From contig NZ_JACVMX010000001.1 in NCBI RefSeq assembly GCF_014530035.1, positions 248,001-312,000 on the forward strand: a stretch of 64,000 nucleotides of DNA, written 5' to 3'. Within the stretch, counting starts at the first letter, position 1. The number at the start of each line of letters is the position of its first letter. Source of the stretch: Leucobacter sp. cx-328 (lineage in GTDB: Bacteria > Actinomycetota > Actinomycetes > Actinomycetales > Microbacteriaceae). Below the pieces are notes generated by a model. The model was not told the DNA's origin. It ran no database searches and worked only from the letters and a program-made list of their open reading frames with translations. Both the position numbers and the translations under genes were made by a program. Of the stretch, positions 13,701 through 19,368 are shown piece after piece.

Positions 13701-16583
13701 AACGGGGTGAAGGTCACGCTGCTCTCGCCGAACGGACGCCTCGTAGATTACGCAGGCAACTCCGTTGCGAGGCAGGGGGGCGAGTGGACTGTCGTGAACG
13801 ACGAAACTGGCAAGGTCATCACGGATGATCTCGGTCAGACGACCCCGTCTGACGGCCCGCTCGTGACGACCACGCGATCCGACATTCACGGTAACGCTGG
13901 CTACTACGTGTTCTCGAACATCACGCCTGGCAGCTACCGCGTGATGTTTGAATTCCCTGCGGCCTACGACCGGTTCTCGGTCACGACCAAAGAACTCATC
14001 TCTGGCGCAGGCGTGACCGTTTACGAGCCCGGCTTCGCAGCGAGCATCCCGGCGGCCAACGCCAAGGAAGCGCTTGTCGCGATCACCTCAGCGCAGGAGA
14101 TCACCACCGAGAGCGTCGACAAGATTCGTATGGGCTTCGACCTCGGTGTTGGCCAGCTTGCTGACTTCGGTGGTGTCATCTGGAACGACGCGAACCGAAA
14201 CGGTGTGCGTGATGCCGGCGAGCAGGGTCTCGCGGGCTACCGCGTTGCACTCAAGGACGGTTCGGGCAAGCCCGTGCGTGACGCACGCGGTGACGCGCTG
14301 GAGACTGTGTCTGCGGCAGACGGTAGTTACCTCTTCACGGCACTGCCACGCGGCGGGAACTACACGATTCAGGCGACGCATCCCGGCGGCACGTATGACG
14401 TCGAGATGCCGGTGACCCCGATTCTGTTGACGCACGATCCGCTCGCCCAGACGGACGACAACGACGGCTTCCTCCGCAAGAGTGATTCCGGCGCACGCCA
14501 GGTCGTGACGAACACGTTCAGTTTCGATCTGGAGCGTCTGTTCGGTGCTGACTTCGCGGCGATCAATGCGATCAATGTTGGTTTCACCGAACGCCAGGAC
14601 ACCGCCGTTATCGGCAACCGGGTCTGGAACGATCTCAACCGTGACGGTATCCAGGACGCTGATGAGCCGGGCATCGCCGGCCAGCAGCTCGAACTTGAGC
14701 AGTACGTTCGCGCGGGCGACGAGTGGGTCAAGCAGGACGGCTTCACCCGCATCACGGTGTCGGGCGCCGACGGGTACTACTACTTCGCCGACGTTCCCGC
14801 GTTTAGCGGCGAAGACACTGACCCGATCGAATACCGATACCAGGTCGTCGTACGTGAGCTCACCCGCGGCTTCACCTTCGCACCCACCCAGACGGGCAAC
14901 GACGCTGAGGCAGACTCCGACTTCTTCCTGAACGGCACAATGCACGAGGGAGCCGTCGGCGCGAACCTCATTTCGTTGCTGGACATGGAGGGCGGATCAG
15001 CACTCGCTGTCGACACCAGCTCGGTCGATTTGGGCCTCATAGCGCACGCCACTGGCGTGATCGCTGGCGAGGTGTTCATCGATGCTGACGCTGACGGGAC
15101 GAAGACCGGCGATGACCGAGCTACTGAGCGATACACCGCAACGCTGCAGGTGAGCGTTGACGGGGAAACCTGGACCGACGTCACCTCGCAGCACGGCGTG
15201 AACGCGTACCGGTTCGAGGGGCTCGCGATCCACCATGAGGACCGTGGTGTGCTCAACCAGTACCGGGTGGTGATCACTGAGATTCCGCTGTGGCTGCAGC
15301 TGACTGCGCAGAATGCCGGTACCGGAGACGGTGCTGACGCGATCGACAGCGACTTCGCTGAGACCGTGCGCGATGGTGCAGCAACCGTGACCGCGGTGTC
15401 TGATGTCTACGTGCTCGGCGAGCTCGCAGAGGGACACCTGTTGCCGGTTGACACCCGCGAGGCCATCACCCACGAGGACGTCGATCTCGGTCTCATCGAG
15501 CCCGCAATCACCATCGGTGGTCGGGTGTGGAACGATGCGAACGCCGACGGAATTCAGGACGCCGACGAAGCCGACCAGGGTGGCAATACTGTCACCCTGT
15601 GGGAGCGTGTGGACGGCGAATGGCGCCACGCGACCGATCGCAACGGCGTTATGAACGTGACCGTCGGCACGGACGGCCGGTACCGCTTCACTGTGAGCCC
15701 CACGGTGTACGACGAGGCCGATCCGCGCTTCTTGCAGCCGCGCGAATACCGTGTCAGCACCGACCGACTCGGCTACCAGGAATGGTCGCCGGTACACATC
15801 GGCGATGATCGTGCGCTCGACAGCGACATCGCGTTCGACGAGGCCATGGACGGTGCGGAGGGCGGATCGCTCCACCGCGGATTCACCGACGCCTTCAGCA
15901 TCGTCGACACCGATGGCGCATCTGGCGCGATCGTGGCGAACACCGTGCGCGACGACCTGACGAAGGACATCGGCCTGGTCACCAACGCGCATCTCGCCAC
16001 CATCGGCGGCGTGGTGTGGAATGACGCAAACCAGGACGGCGCGCGTCAGGCTTCCGAGGGGATGATGGCGGATCAGGAGCTGACGCTCTGGGAACGCATT
16101 GACGAGGAATGGGTTGTCGTTGAGGACCGCAACGGAAACTCCACGCGAGTCAGTGGCGTCGACGGCTCATATGAGTTCGTCGTGTCGCCGACCGACTACG
16201 CGGAGATCTCCGCGGGCTACCTCCTGCCGCGCGAGTACCGTGTGACGACCACGGTTCCTGCTGGGTACGAACTCAGCCAGGGAGCGGAAGTCACTGCGAG
16301 CTTCGATGGTGAGAAGGTGGTGACCCTCACAGCGCAGATTGTGACCGTCGGGGAGGACGGCCGGATCCTCGTGCGCGAAGTGACGAACGACCTGTCACTC
16401 GACTTCCCGTTCGTGTTCGTACCGGTGGTCTTGCCGAGTGAGCCAGACGGAATCGGCGGCCTCGTGAACACGGGGGGTGGACCACTCGTGTTCTGGGGAG
16501 CAGCAGCTGCGATCGCGTTGCTTGGCGGTGGCGCGCTCGTTCTGTGGTCGCGTCGTAAACGCCCGAGGCACGCCGCGCGCTAG
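1791..16583 (+). CDS. Giant secreted cell-wall-anchored surface protein (about 4,900 aa, SdrD-B-like repeats)
   Basis: The longest start gives 4,930 residues; GTG at 1833 is likelier because GATGGGG lies 6-7 nt upstream and it starts a clean signal peptide (KLRQILTGVLASVLVAALAF...TSAGA). The first ~3,900 residues are beta-rich, Asp/Thr/Tyr-rich and almost cysteine-free, and I recognise no catalytic motif. The last ~1,000 hold about six SdrD-B/prealbumin-like modules starting near residues 3922, 4124, 4273, 4421, 4573 and 4738. Each has a Ca-binding-type loop such as NDANRNGVRDAGE or NDLNRDGIQDADE. The C-terminus is LVNTG (4891-4895), a hydrophobic helix and RRKRPRHAAR: a sortase signal with a non-canonical motif. 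Role inferred: stalk-like adhesin or matrix protein. It is intact with no frameshift; monocistronic, ending at a strong terminator. Confidence 0.9.
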   Translation: MRATMRAHWKMGCLVKLRQILTGVLASVLVAALAFTDVATSAGAAAAAAPSPSITLNGTVTEGDPGALTSKSIILATGNEVKVNYRLVPNYSAGQASGVRVTLFMPSLEHVDGEYQVVARDAAPTPLGVQGRVSSGGEWNVISDTTVKGGPLVLEYDGDLRGGANPAFDIFLTTYNDGTNGVYGGIPEGTPFEINGFVSYDMFDRAEGSEWETPGQLDDESRVAIISSDLKWETKIEPYAYGNGDTSVPMWDRYQYFDYVYTVDNVSTNPGSNIEGYTGTFDIDTTDNINGIIPFDINRFSYTADGKTEPNTDPEATEGEFIGVPGKGGVLIYDITEWDGESELTEEIPYSYSGAGMISINREHGAAKQGLKPGEKHKFMVSLPMSRQGFPNLPTNFKLTAITNVLFAKTANWTKTHTAVREVDVPRYGLTFTHAPEKATVEESQRTYTEISAIKNTSNAPIFNTDLSYTIDPGFVADSVTLEFPTEKSDPDLSKSTLTYTYTDKKGAEQTGTLTGTLGESEQGADHSKLTFDVSKLYALDWNRELSFSFVSGRLNPGKTLPLTIRVYGTAPTAGTITDPAAVTYNERYASNDDYAEDTVYTDVPHTVQRDAVFTVVKPKPQDVLKPVVDVIGVYGNARTKSTTQVPYEAPFQAEYQLSTGGVPAASFEYTMDLSAPTVAPGVAKPTKIALTDALLGSATDLELAFIDAAGKKVTTADTTVTLGDLALTDVAKIVISGKMLTLASAETIAVVDYSSALAMGGSQTLQASFAGRQVPPDTATRTASKTNVVTVPEAKTTVKIEGLNQVTKSTGAGNSYDQWVDRQWYCSTSGCGSKTDYTLDQGYKSLGGFAASITRPTTAATNNDQTTVVSTKLPAEQFDMYYMKIRSDLQPYLRSVDIFRTIDGKEVLWKTVPAADWTANTTEGKFWRIATADPRATDLSETFATVDAEGHTYYKAPFAADVVPDQPVSRVAFTLDFSRADANALPELKGTTSRVVEFMGRFYATTTDTKKPTSVTAADTFGTTAATLRTHVANPVYSIVSHPFAKSSTGAQDSTSTASKTVTMGTEANYLASVWNVNTASWYIYNGHGPDVYTPVATEFDEWLYHYNPESFHDRLTYEFTYPASPKDDKEYNFEATQITLPNVKLLNSLTELRVTFGNQKTATLTVDDDLRKEILAQPQLKLVYDNSQPAGIHRVNDTTFAISAGVTATYPKTFEASFEKIAGIGDTTAELQGGAGDSLGADLKEIDVKVGGVVNGNKALVGTTALYRESNGTARTKMDETKATLLGATPTLGGTLDMTFDALSVYDYETDGITPTTSTVHMGMANSAQADVTSFTMNIVPDASFRSQQLEIPAAIFDADWRTASVKITQPSGKPVEIPLDRFSLNPDTHRYELDLVALFEAQGDEAALLTMKTVPVTFGGKSDLLQLAISNISIDFAAATDETRMWGSFARETDPTLSARMIDGSYAFLTGIWVDETAAGHDWNSKPSFRAEGTKLDAGNYAYTSFRVHVTDMKSPQRFTVNAGGSNSGMTPTLSKTTSAAPVLHNRVSSLQLLGMHLNDDLSQATGSANYLFDADTDGPIAANNMVVGDTAKVLYELRNASTAGNGSTPVADPAAHFTAPQGLDIAEVTVVQPGDSETLDGVIAAAGRTPVNVAADQFTVTDKTAKKRTDVTFSGVTVAAQESVFVLVKYVAVNDYAKDPAKELGATQKQTVYPYSYARPGYQHHLQNYVVTGVTGDGITGNSSVTGDYDGDKTNEYLARTYGMTTYANPTGLTLKSAFTEESLSGTGMMLSLSKISNKIVHSNTNATLDITLDSRARGFTLTELPTPTYPEGFVGEFDAPQVLIRVNGQWVAYDKNEHSLAGINELRVDYGILPARDEAGAEFQLPDFTITGTGHWQATGGAATKSSVIASSAVLTLTHHDGAQPENPAVASYAVTATDQQTIYKAIPVVELNLQSFDTADEAAAEYTDVSAAQLGKTSYLPGDDVHLKLTARNADTPAATNTGFGKAPLLEPIMYDKIPEYITSDLDAFITGGTLDAAAAIAAGKLTINRYDRAGKLISGADLPAVTVETVTGLDVGGSQTFANNRHNDTYGLLSSTEPNDASGLTAKNPAAKIDFQLVTYTFPTKLGRGERIEIMYAGTIRENDLPVATYKDGHAVFAPLMSWYSGNTPVASNMHQTNMDMAALLHDAGITGTRSDEMTATEFLSTSFAWQPGSNTERRHPASSSGTLDTYYDSSANSSMSHKAFMQERVATTYTNPLYEAATGGEADDNFAYVGVSRVNDGSVRHGERVLWAQDNLQLNRAWLYGASEMLPDVQRKASGVDAANFYEFDGSLRKPDNNITEYAYDDYTYAVELHEQLTVRLHAANLGDRSIESGIEYLEVLPEGISPYDGHGELLGVTAYDGTGSAIDADRVTVDVVQSPRRDHGYRAPAQQQEAGSYAETTRDEVVPYVVRVQVTGELGGMFNASTSTMQSKYQYVDLRVRVEHESSQLVDGKFTWYDQLTVTTVDEEPYLEVYDSSYGGYHRAPDIWNPLKFPNDGMQQGIDVVDLLWSNYSYSTYLALEPWGMYISGINSQGTTTELDGKPAIVNGDRLAMRAPTLRVWNNTEKDADSATGGASSFDKTLQNFTAELYEEFTVHSTVENQQVETDPAYFTSGYTEDKWKHQPQTTGGARGTWFDPTVTVSLPYGIVPMLADGQPARYTGKVDDQQDIVFTAAINDVTYKSSTQVADVSEHLTVKVERVASNEGERFVLHFTAKRTAAAQAALHAVKFGQSLTVSPRVKTIDGPAPAAADDASPEVASADDTKYQQILTLAHSERPSFKPVVVAAKPTGSVPTGAPADRDRLDSTSEWLHTPTNGKANNLGVIKITERLISATKTFLQNDKISLHSGGSWDVEAARLIPVEVPTSEVNAGAYGGTRMVLRRPTIVNSTKTGLTKDGEFVETQLVDAAGDFWLSQEITNRAATSENPYEMITGSGDVHNSRFVLSAYVSAFAERIGDPMLVVDDKVLAPAEYEKLGYAVKMLTSDERAAAGNNDRQLIQWRVTTPPNAIGTSGKLASGASITVRHKLRLVDGYEDTTPNEEPTWHGDALKIDSYVSLITDDTSLIAGDQREGDFIVQNAASMTYETRVAEHEGLVDYDNDDKLETTFAHNPARIEIIKPRGEVRVNTTRPRLEYSNGRTGDPYFNSSDTIEYIVTHAKNTGSGLKEFAFEHTLPTNESNDPTNSLSTEPVNNTLLYVSTGLWEIPAETTELLAEAGKSIDDVFETEVLVSNELAEAGYEAGTWKSLGTSSIRANTEFKVPAADRLGKRKIRVIVRSLDPDFLVPKGTRLAIDADPATDGSQEVTETDPENQSITEYPTSVTDNAMRIGLRAASERKATIFIYDTVQMWGNYVANARLQLDNSEARAYLTPSRPVVNVYHDATYYRSDSTKPTEERYGWSENTAIKPDVSPHLKFRGEIVNADESMWNPDTEGNTYAEDTLINPTVSFELPSVMTVGDDFTYVPNDQITASHPLSDDHRSRYGLTDNDAYLWTWKLVHADGTEASADSHIKHTKIHTGSWPGMDRNVVTVWFDGTVFPGDKVVVDFIGKIDAYTPGAKSDDLKSKVYVTNSTGLVQPLNSAQNSGNRLGYMTDRYDLDANKLFNERLVFAERVLFEYETYDNFGKRKVAYSDLNRAGTVWPQSTPVREGGTLTYELAMDNTKEPGGSTAYPYPIMYDVLPFAGDTSIMNAATSRESMGSSELDLTSMTLRREGDGGGVYPVSEYTVYVGPFKMQGGKVVAADMLESTTVGTEAFYDSLGVPGAASAVRDAHFVTLAQFTAAVAADPALLGEAQTLLTLFNTKDASLPGQSKLKLSYDMRSPLNAPAYIETWQPEAKPADVGQWNSFVGTQRKTGFKPQESNKAGTYVTERKASVSIGNYVWHDVNYNAKQDEGTIITDDNGRELLQPSKDINFDGTVDDPGINGVKVTLLSPNGRLVDYAGNSVARQGGEWTVVNDETGKVITDDLGQTTPSDGPLVTTTRSDIHGNAGYYVFSNITPGSYRVMFEFPAAYDRFSVTTKELISGAGVTVYEPGFAASIPAANAKEALVAITSAQEITTESVDKIRMGFDLGVGQLADFGGVIWNDANRNGVRDAGEQGLAGYRVALKDGSGKPVRDARGDALETVSAADGSYLFTALPRGGNYTIQATHPGGTYDVEMPVTPILLTHDPLAQTDDNDGFLRKSDSGARQVVTNTFSFDLERLFGADFAAINAINVGFTERQDTAVIGNRVWNDLNRDGIQDADEPGIAGQQLELEQYVRAGDEWVKQDGFTRITVSGADGYYYFADVPAFSGEDTDPIEYRYQVVVRELTRGFTFAPTQTGNDAEADSDFFLNGTMHEGAVGANLISLLDMEGGSALAVDTSSVDLGLIAHATGVIAGEVFIDADADGTKTGDDRATERYTATLQVSVDGETWTDVTSQHGVNAYRFEGLAIHHEDRGVLNQYRVVITEIPLWLQLTAQNAGTGDGADAIDSDFAETVRDGAATVTAVSDVYVLGELAEGHLLPVDTREAITHEDVDLGLIEPAITIGGRVWNDANADGIQDADEADQGGNTVTLWERVDGEWRHATDRNGVMNVTVGTDGRYRFTVSPTVYDEADPRFLQPREYRVSTDRLGYQEWSPVHIGDDRALDSDIAFDEAMDGAEGGSLHRGFTDAFSIVDTDGASGAIVANTVRDDLTKDIGLVTNAHLATIGGVVWNDANQDGARQASEGMMADQELTLWERIDEEWVVVEDRNGNSTRVSGVDGSYEFVVSPTDYAEISAGYLLPREYRVTTTVPAGYELSQGAEVTASFDGEKVVTLTAQIVTVGEDGRILVREVTNDLSLDFPFVFVPVVLPSEPDGIGGLVNTGGGPLVFWGAAAAIALLGGGALVLWSRRKRPRHAAR

Positions 16584-16675
16584 CGCCCAACTCAGCAGTA
16601 GCGCTCAACTCCGCAGTGGGCGCTCAACTCAGCAGTGAGTGCTCAATTCGGCAGTGAGTGCTCAACCTCGCGAAA
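16582..16675. repeat. Tandem repeat, five imperfect 18-19-bp units
   Basis: Units begin at 16582, 16600, 16619, 16638 and 16657, each close to AGCGCTCAACTCAGCAGTG. The first overlaps the stop codon of the giant gene and the last runs into the terminator stem. The units differ by 1-5 bases, so the array is old or under relaxed selection. Confidence 0.8.
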
Positions 16676-16705
16676 GGGGCCGTTTCTCTCGAAACGGCCC
16701 CTTTC
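16672..16705 (+). terminator. Intrinsic terminator of the giant surface-protein gene
   Basis: A perfect 15-bp stem (GAAAGGGGCCGTTTC at 16672-16686 with its complement at 16691-16705) closes on a TCTC loop and is followed by TTG. The near-palindromic design could act on both strands, but the downstream gene runs the same way. Confidence 0.85.
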
Positions 16706-16875
16706 TTGCGCATGAAACTATCGATCTCGGCAACAACGCCTCTGTGTGCGAGTTTCGCCTGGAACTCGACCTCGCAAACTTCGCCAAAAATGCTGTGTGT
16801 CTTGTAGCTTTGTGCTGCATACTGATCTGCACACGGCTCAGCGCAGCCACAAAAAACTACGTCAAGGGAGACGCC

Positions 16876-17298
16876 ATGGCGCACTCAATTGCAACCTATA
16901 TTTCACTCGACGGCGTGACCGGTGAGGCGATGCAGCACTGGCACGAGGTCTTCGGCGGAGAGCTGAACATCATTCGTTACGGCGACATGCAGCTGCAAGG
17001 CATGCCGTTCGAGCCGCCGGCAGATGCTGTCGCACACGCGACGCTCACGTTGCCCGGCGGGGTGATCGCTGGTGGTGACTCAATGGATCCGGGCACCGAG
17101 TATCCGGTACGCGACACCGCGTACTCGATGCTGTACACAACAGATACTCCCGACGAAGCGCGGGCGCTCATTTCTGCGCTCCTCGAAGGTGGCGGCGAGG
17201 CCGGCATGCCGTTCGAGAAGGCGCCGTGGGGCGACTGGTATGGCCAGGTGTTTGACCGCTACGGCGTGATGTGGTCGTTCTCGTGCGAGGAGGCCTAA
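16876..17298 (+). CDS. PhnB-like VOC-superfamily protein
   Basis: 140 residues with the PhnB/3-demethylubiquinone-methyltransferase-like VOC pattern: SIATYISLDGVTGEAMQHWHEVFGG at the start, GVIAGGDSMDPGT in the middle and WGDWYGQVFDRYGVMWSF at the end. VOC proteins are dimeric metal- or ligand-binding folds; the PhnB group includes many members of unknown reaction. ATG 16876 was chosen because AAGGGAG lies 6-12 nt upstream and the fold starts here; an upstream extension would cross the preceding intergenic sequence and add non-homologous text. The stop is 2 nt before the next gene, so the two are likely co-transcribed. Confidence 0.8.
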   Translation: MAHSIATYISLDGVTGEAMQHWHEVFGGELNIIRYGDMQLQGMPFEPPADAVAHATLTLPGGVIAGGDSMDPGTEYPVRDTAYSMLYTTDTPDEARALISALLEGGGEAGMPFEKAPWGDWYGQVFDRYGVMWSFSCEEA

Positions 17299-17300
17299 CG

Positions 17301-17543
17301 ATGGCAGCAGCCGAGAACACTGCAGACTCAGCGCCAGCGGCGAAGGGACCGAAGTCTTACTTCCCGTCTATTGAGACCAAATACGGGAAACCGATGACTG
17401 AGTGGTTCGCAATGCTCGCTCCCCATACCGGAGAAAAGCACATGGCACAGGTCGCGGCTTTGAAAGCAGCAGGTATGGGGCACGGACACGCAAATGCCGT
17501 CGTGCACGTGTTCCGAGCCGAACACGGTGGCGCTGGCGAGTAA
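17301..17543 (+). CDS. DUF4287-domain small protein
   Basis: 80 residues. The core SYFPSIETKYGKPMTEWFAML ... KHMAQVAALKAAGMGHGHANAVVHVFRAEH matches the DUF4287 pattern, a small helical domain of unknown function common in actinomycetes. ATG 17301 has a strong GCGAGGAGG 8-16 nt upstream, inside the end of the PhnB-like gene, so translation is probably coupled to it. Cytoplasmic; no signal or membrane segment. Confidence 0.75.
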   Translation: MAAAENTADSAPAAKGPKSYFPSIETKYGKPMTEWFAMLAPHTGEKHMAQVAALKAAGMGHGHANAVVHVFRAEHGGAGE

Positions 17544-17550
17544 CCGCGTC

Positions 17551-17617
17551 AGTTCGGTTCGGTTCGGTTCGGTCGGTGCGGGGTGGTGTGGCCAGTTTGC
17601 CTCACCACCCCGCACCG
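17551..17617. terminator. TTCGG micro-repeats plus 15-bp dyad between convergent genes
   Basis: Four TTCGG-type units (17553-17572) precede a perfect dyad: CGGTGCGGGGTGGTG (17574-17588), a 14-nt loop, and its complement (17603-17617). It sits between the DUF4287 gene and the convergent siderophore-interacting protein gene, so a bidirectional terminator is likely, although the U-tracts are poor. Confidence 0.6.
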
Positions 17618-17628
17618 GCAAATAGGGT

Positions 17629-18474
17629 CTAAATCGCGAGCGCGAGGTCGTCGAGATCACCAACGCTGCCACCCGCTGCGAGCGTCTGCTCGTAAGCCGC
17701 GAGTCGGAACTCGTCGATCTGGGTGTTCGTTGTACCGCGCTTCCAGTAGCCGAAGACCGCGACGTCGCCCTTTGCAAGCCCGCGTTCCTTCCTAAAGTGC
17801 GAGCGAATGGTCTTCATTTCGTCGCGCTCGCCTGCAGCCCACACGACAACATCTGTGGTGGCCGGAATGCTTGCAATGTGAGTGTCAAAGCCATGCCCTG
17901 GCGCGATCCGCGTCAGGGCGATGCCTGGCACACTGGGCAGCTCAGCGAAGGCTACTTCGTCATCGGTGGCGACCCAGCCGCGTCCCCGCAGCGGCTCACG
18001 CTGCGTGTCCTCGGCTGCAGCAGCAAGAATGGCATAGAGCGCAGGGAGCGAAGTCGCGTCGGCAAAGATTGCGAGCTCACGTCCCTGCGAATCAGGGAAC
18101 ACAAAGTGTGGGCGAGGCCCGCCAAACTCGACGGTGTCGCCGATGCTGAGGCTGTCGAGCCAGCGCATCATCGGGCTCGCGCTGCCGTGACGCACCACAT
18201 CGACATCAACGGTGCGATCTTCTACGTTGAACGAGCGCACCGTGTAGACCCGGGTCTCTGAGTCGAAGCGTTCGTCAAAGTAGAACCGAAGAGCGGCGTT
18301 CGGACGCTGCCACAGGGGCTCATCGTCAAAGTTCGGGACGGCGAGCACGACGCGGGCGAGCTGCGGGCTCACCTCGATGATTGCGCGCACGGTTGCGGTG
18401 TCGAGCTGGAGACCGCGGTTGTGATCTTCTGACTGAATTGCGGCTGACTTCTGCAGCGGTTCGGTGGACTTCAT
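17629..18474 (-). CDS. Siderophore-interacting protein (FAD-dependent ferric-siderophore reductase, SIP/ViuB type)
   Basis: 281 residues, usual for the SIP family. RVYTVRSFNVEDRTVDVDVVRHG is the FAD-binding RxYT region. GDTVEFGGPRPHF is the isoalloxazine/phosphate loop. The C-terminal NAD(P)H-like domain carries VVVWAAGERDEMKTIRSHFRKERGL and VFGYWKRGTTN, highly typical of SIPs. Such enzymes reduce Fe(III) in imported siderophores in the cytoplasm to release iron. It is the last gene of the minus-strand importer operon, 51 nt after the ATPase gene, so it probably acts on that importer's cargo. RBS CAGGAGCA lies just before ATG 18474. Confidence 0.92.
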   Translation of the reverse strand: MKSTEPLQKSAAIQSEDHNRGLQLDTATVRAIIEVSPQLARVVLAVPNFDDEPLWQRPNAALRFYFDERFDSETRVYTVRSFNVEDRTVDVDVVRHGSASPMMRWLDSLSIGDTVEFGGPRPHFVFPDSQGRELAIFADATSLPALYAILAAAAEDTQREPLRGRGWVATDDEVAFAELPSVPGIALTRIAPGHGFDTHIASIPATTDVVVWAAGERDEMKTIRSHFRKERGLAKGDVAVFGYWKRGTTNTQIDEFRLAAYEQTLAAGGSVGDLDDLALAI

Positions 18475-18525
18475 CTGATGCTCCTGTGTGTTGAAAAGCG
18501 AAACGAATGGGAGTTAACGAGCAGA

Positions 18526-19353
18526 TCAGCTGCCCGCTGGGGTCGTGACGAGCGCGCTTGCGCGTCGGTCACGGGGAATCACGAGGGGCCTGCCGGTTTC
18601 CGGGTCAGGAATGACGCGGGCCTCGAGGTCAAACACCGCGTGCAGTAGCTCTGGCGTGATCGTTTCAGTTGGTGAACCGGTGGCAACGATCCGCCCCTCG
18701 CGCATGGCAATCACGTGCGTGGCATACCGTGCGGCGAGGTTGAGGTCGTGCAGTACGGCCACCAGGGTGCGGCCACCAGCGTGCAACTGCGAGCAGAGGT
18801 CGAGTACGTCGAGCTGATGCGCGACGTCGAGGTAAGTGGTGGGCTCATCGAGCAACAACACCGGGGTGTCTTGGGCAAGCGCCATCGCAATCCAGGCGCG
18901 CTGCCGTTGACCTCCACTGAGCTCATCGACGAAGCGGTGAGCGTGCTCGGTCATATTGACCTCGGCGAGTGCGGCCGAAACCGCCTCCTCGTCTGAGACG
19001 CTCCACTGGCGGAGCAACGTTTGGTGCGGGTTTCGACCACGCGCAACGAGGTCGCCAACGGTGAGCCCGGCGGGCGCCAGTGGTGGCTGTGTGAGCATTC
19101 CGATGCGGCGAGCGAGCGCCTTCGGACGGACCATCGCGATATCTTCACCGTGGAGCGACACGTGTCCCTGGAGCGGGCGGATCATGCGAGCGAGTGACTT
19201 CAACAACGTTGACTTCCCGCAGCCGTTCGGACCGATGATGACCGTAAAGCTGTGGTCGGGAATCGATACGTCCAGGTTGGTGATGATCGGCTCGCCTGCG
19301 TAGCCGAGCGAAAGTGATGCGGCAGAGAGCGCGACGGAATCGAGAGGAATCAT
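18526..19353 (-). CDS. Iron-siderophore ABC transporter ATPase (FecE/FepC-like)
   Basis: 275 residues with a full ABC set: Walker A GPNGCGKSTL, Q-loop near MLTQPPLAPAG, signature LSGGQRQRAWIAMAL, Walker B VLLLDEPTTYLD, and H-loop AVLHDLN. DEPTTYLD and the size are typical of the FecE/FepC/FhuC group. It would power import through the two permeases encoded immediately upstream. It begins 15 nt after the FecD-like gene and ends 51 nt before the SIP gene, all on the minus strand. Confidence 0.93.
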   Translation of the reverse strand: MIPLDSVALSAASLSLGYAGEPIITNLDVSIPDHSFTVIIGPNGCGKSTLLKSLARMIRPLQGHVSLHGEDIAMVRPKALARRIGMLTQPPLAPAGLTVGDLVARGRNPHQTLLRQWSVSDEEAVSAALAEVNMTEHAHRFVDELSGGQRQRAWIAMALAQDTPVLLLDEPTTYLDVAHQLDVLDLCSQLHAGGRTLVAVLHDLNLAARYATHVIAMREGRIVATGSPTETITPELLHAVFDLEARVIPDPETGRPLVIPRDRRASALVTTPAGS

Positions 19354-19368
19354 GAGAGTGTTTCTGTA

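Noticed and set aside
16639-16875. N-terminal extension of the PhnB-like gene
   Set aside because: Runs through the tandem repeats and terminator of the preceding gene; ATG 16876 has a good RBS and fits the family start.
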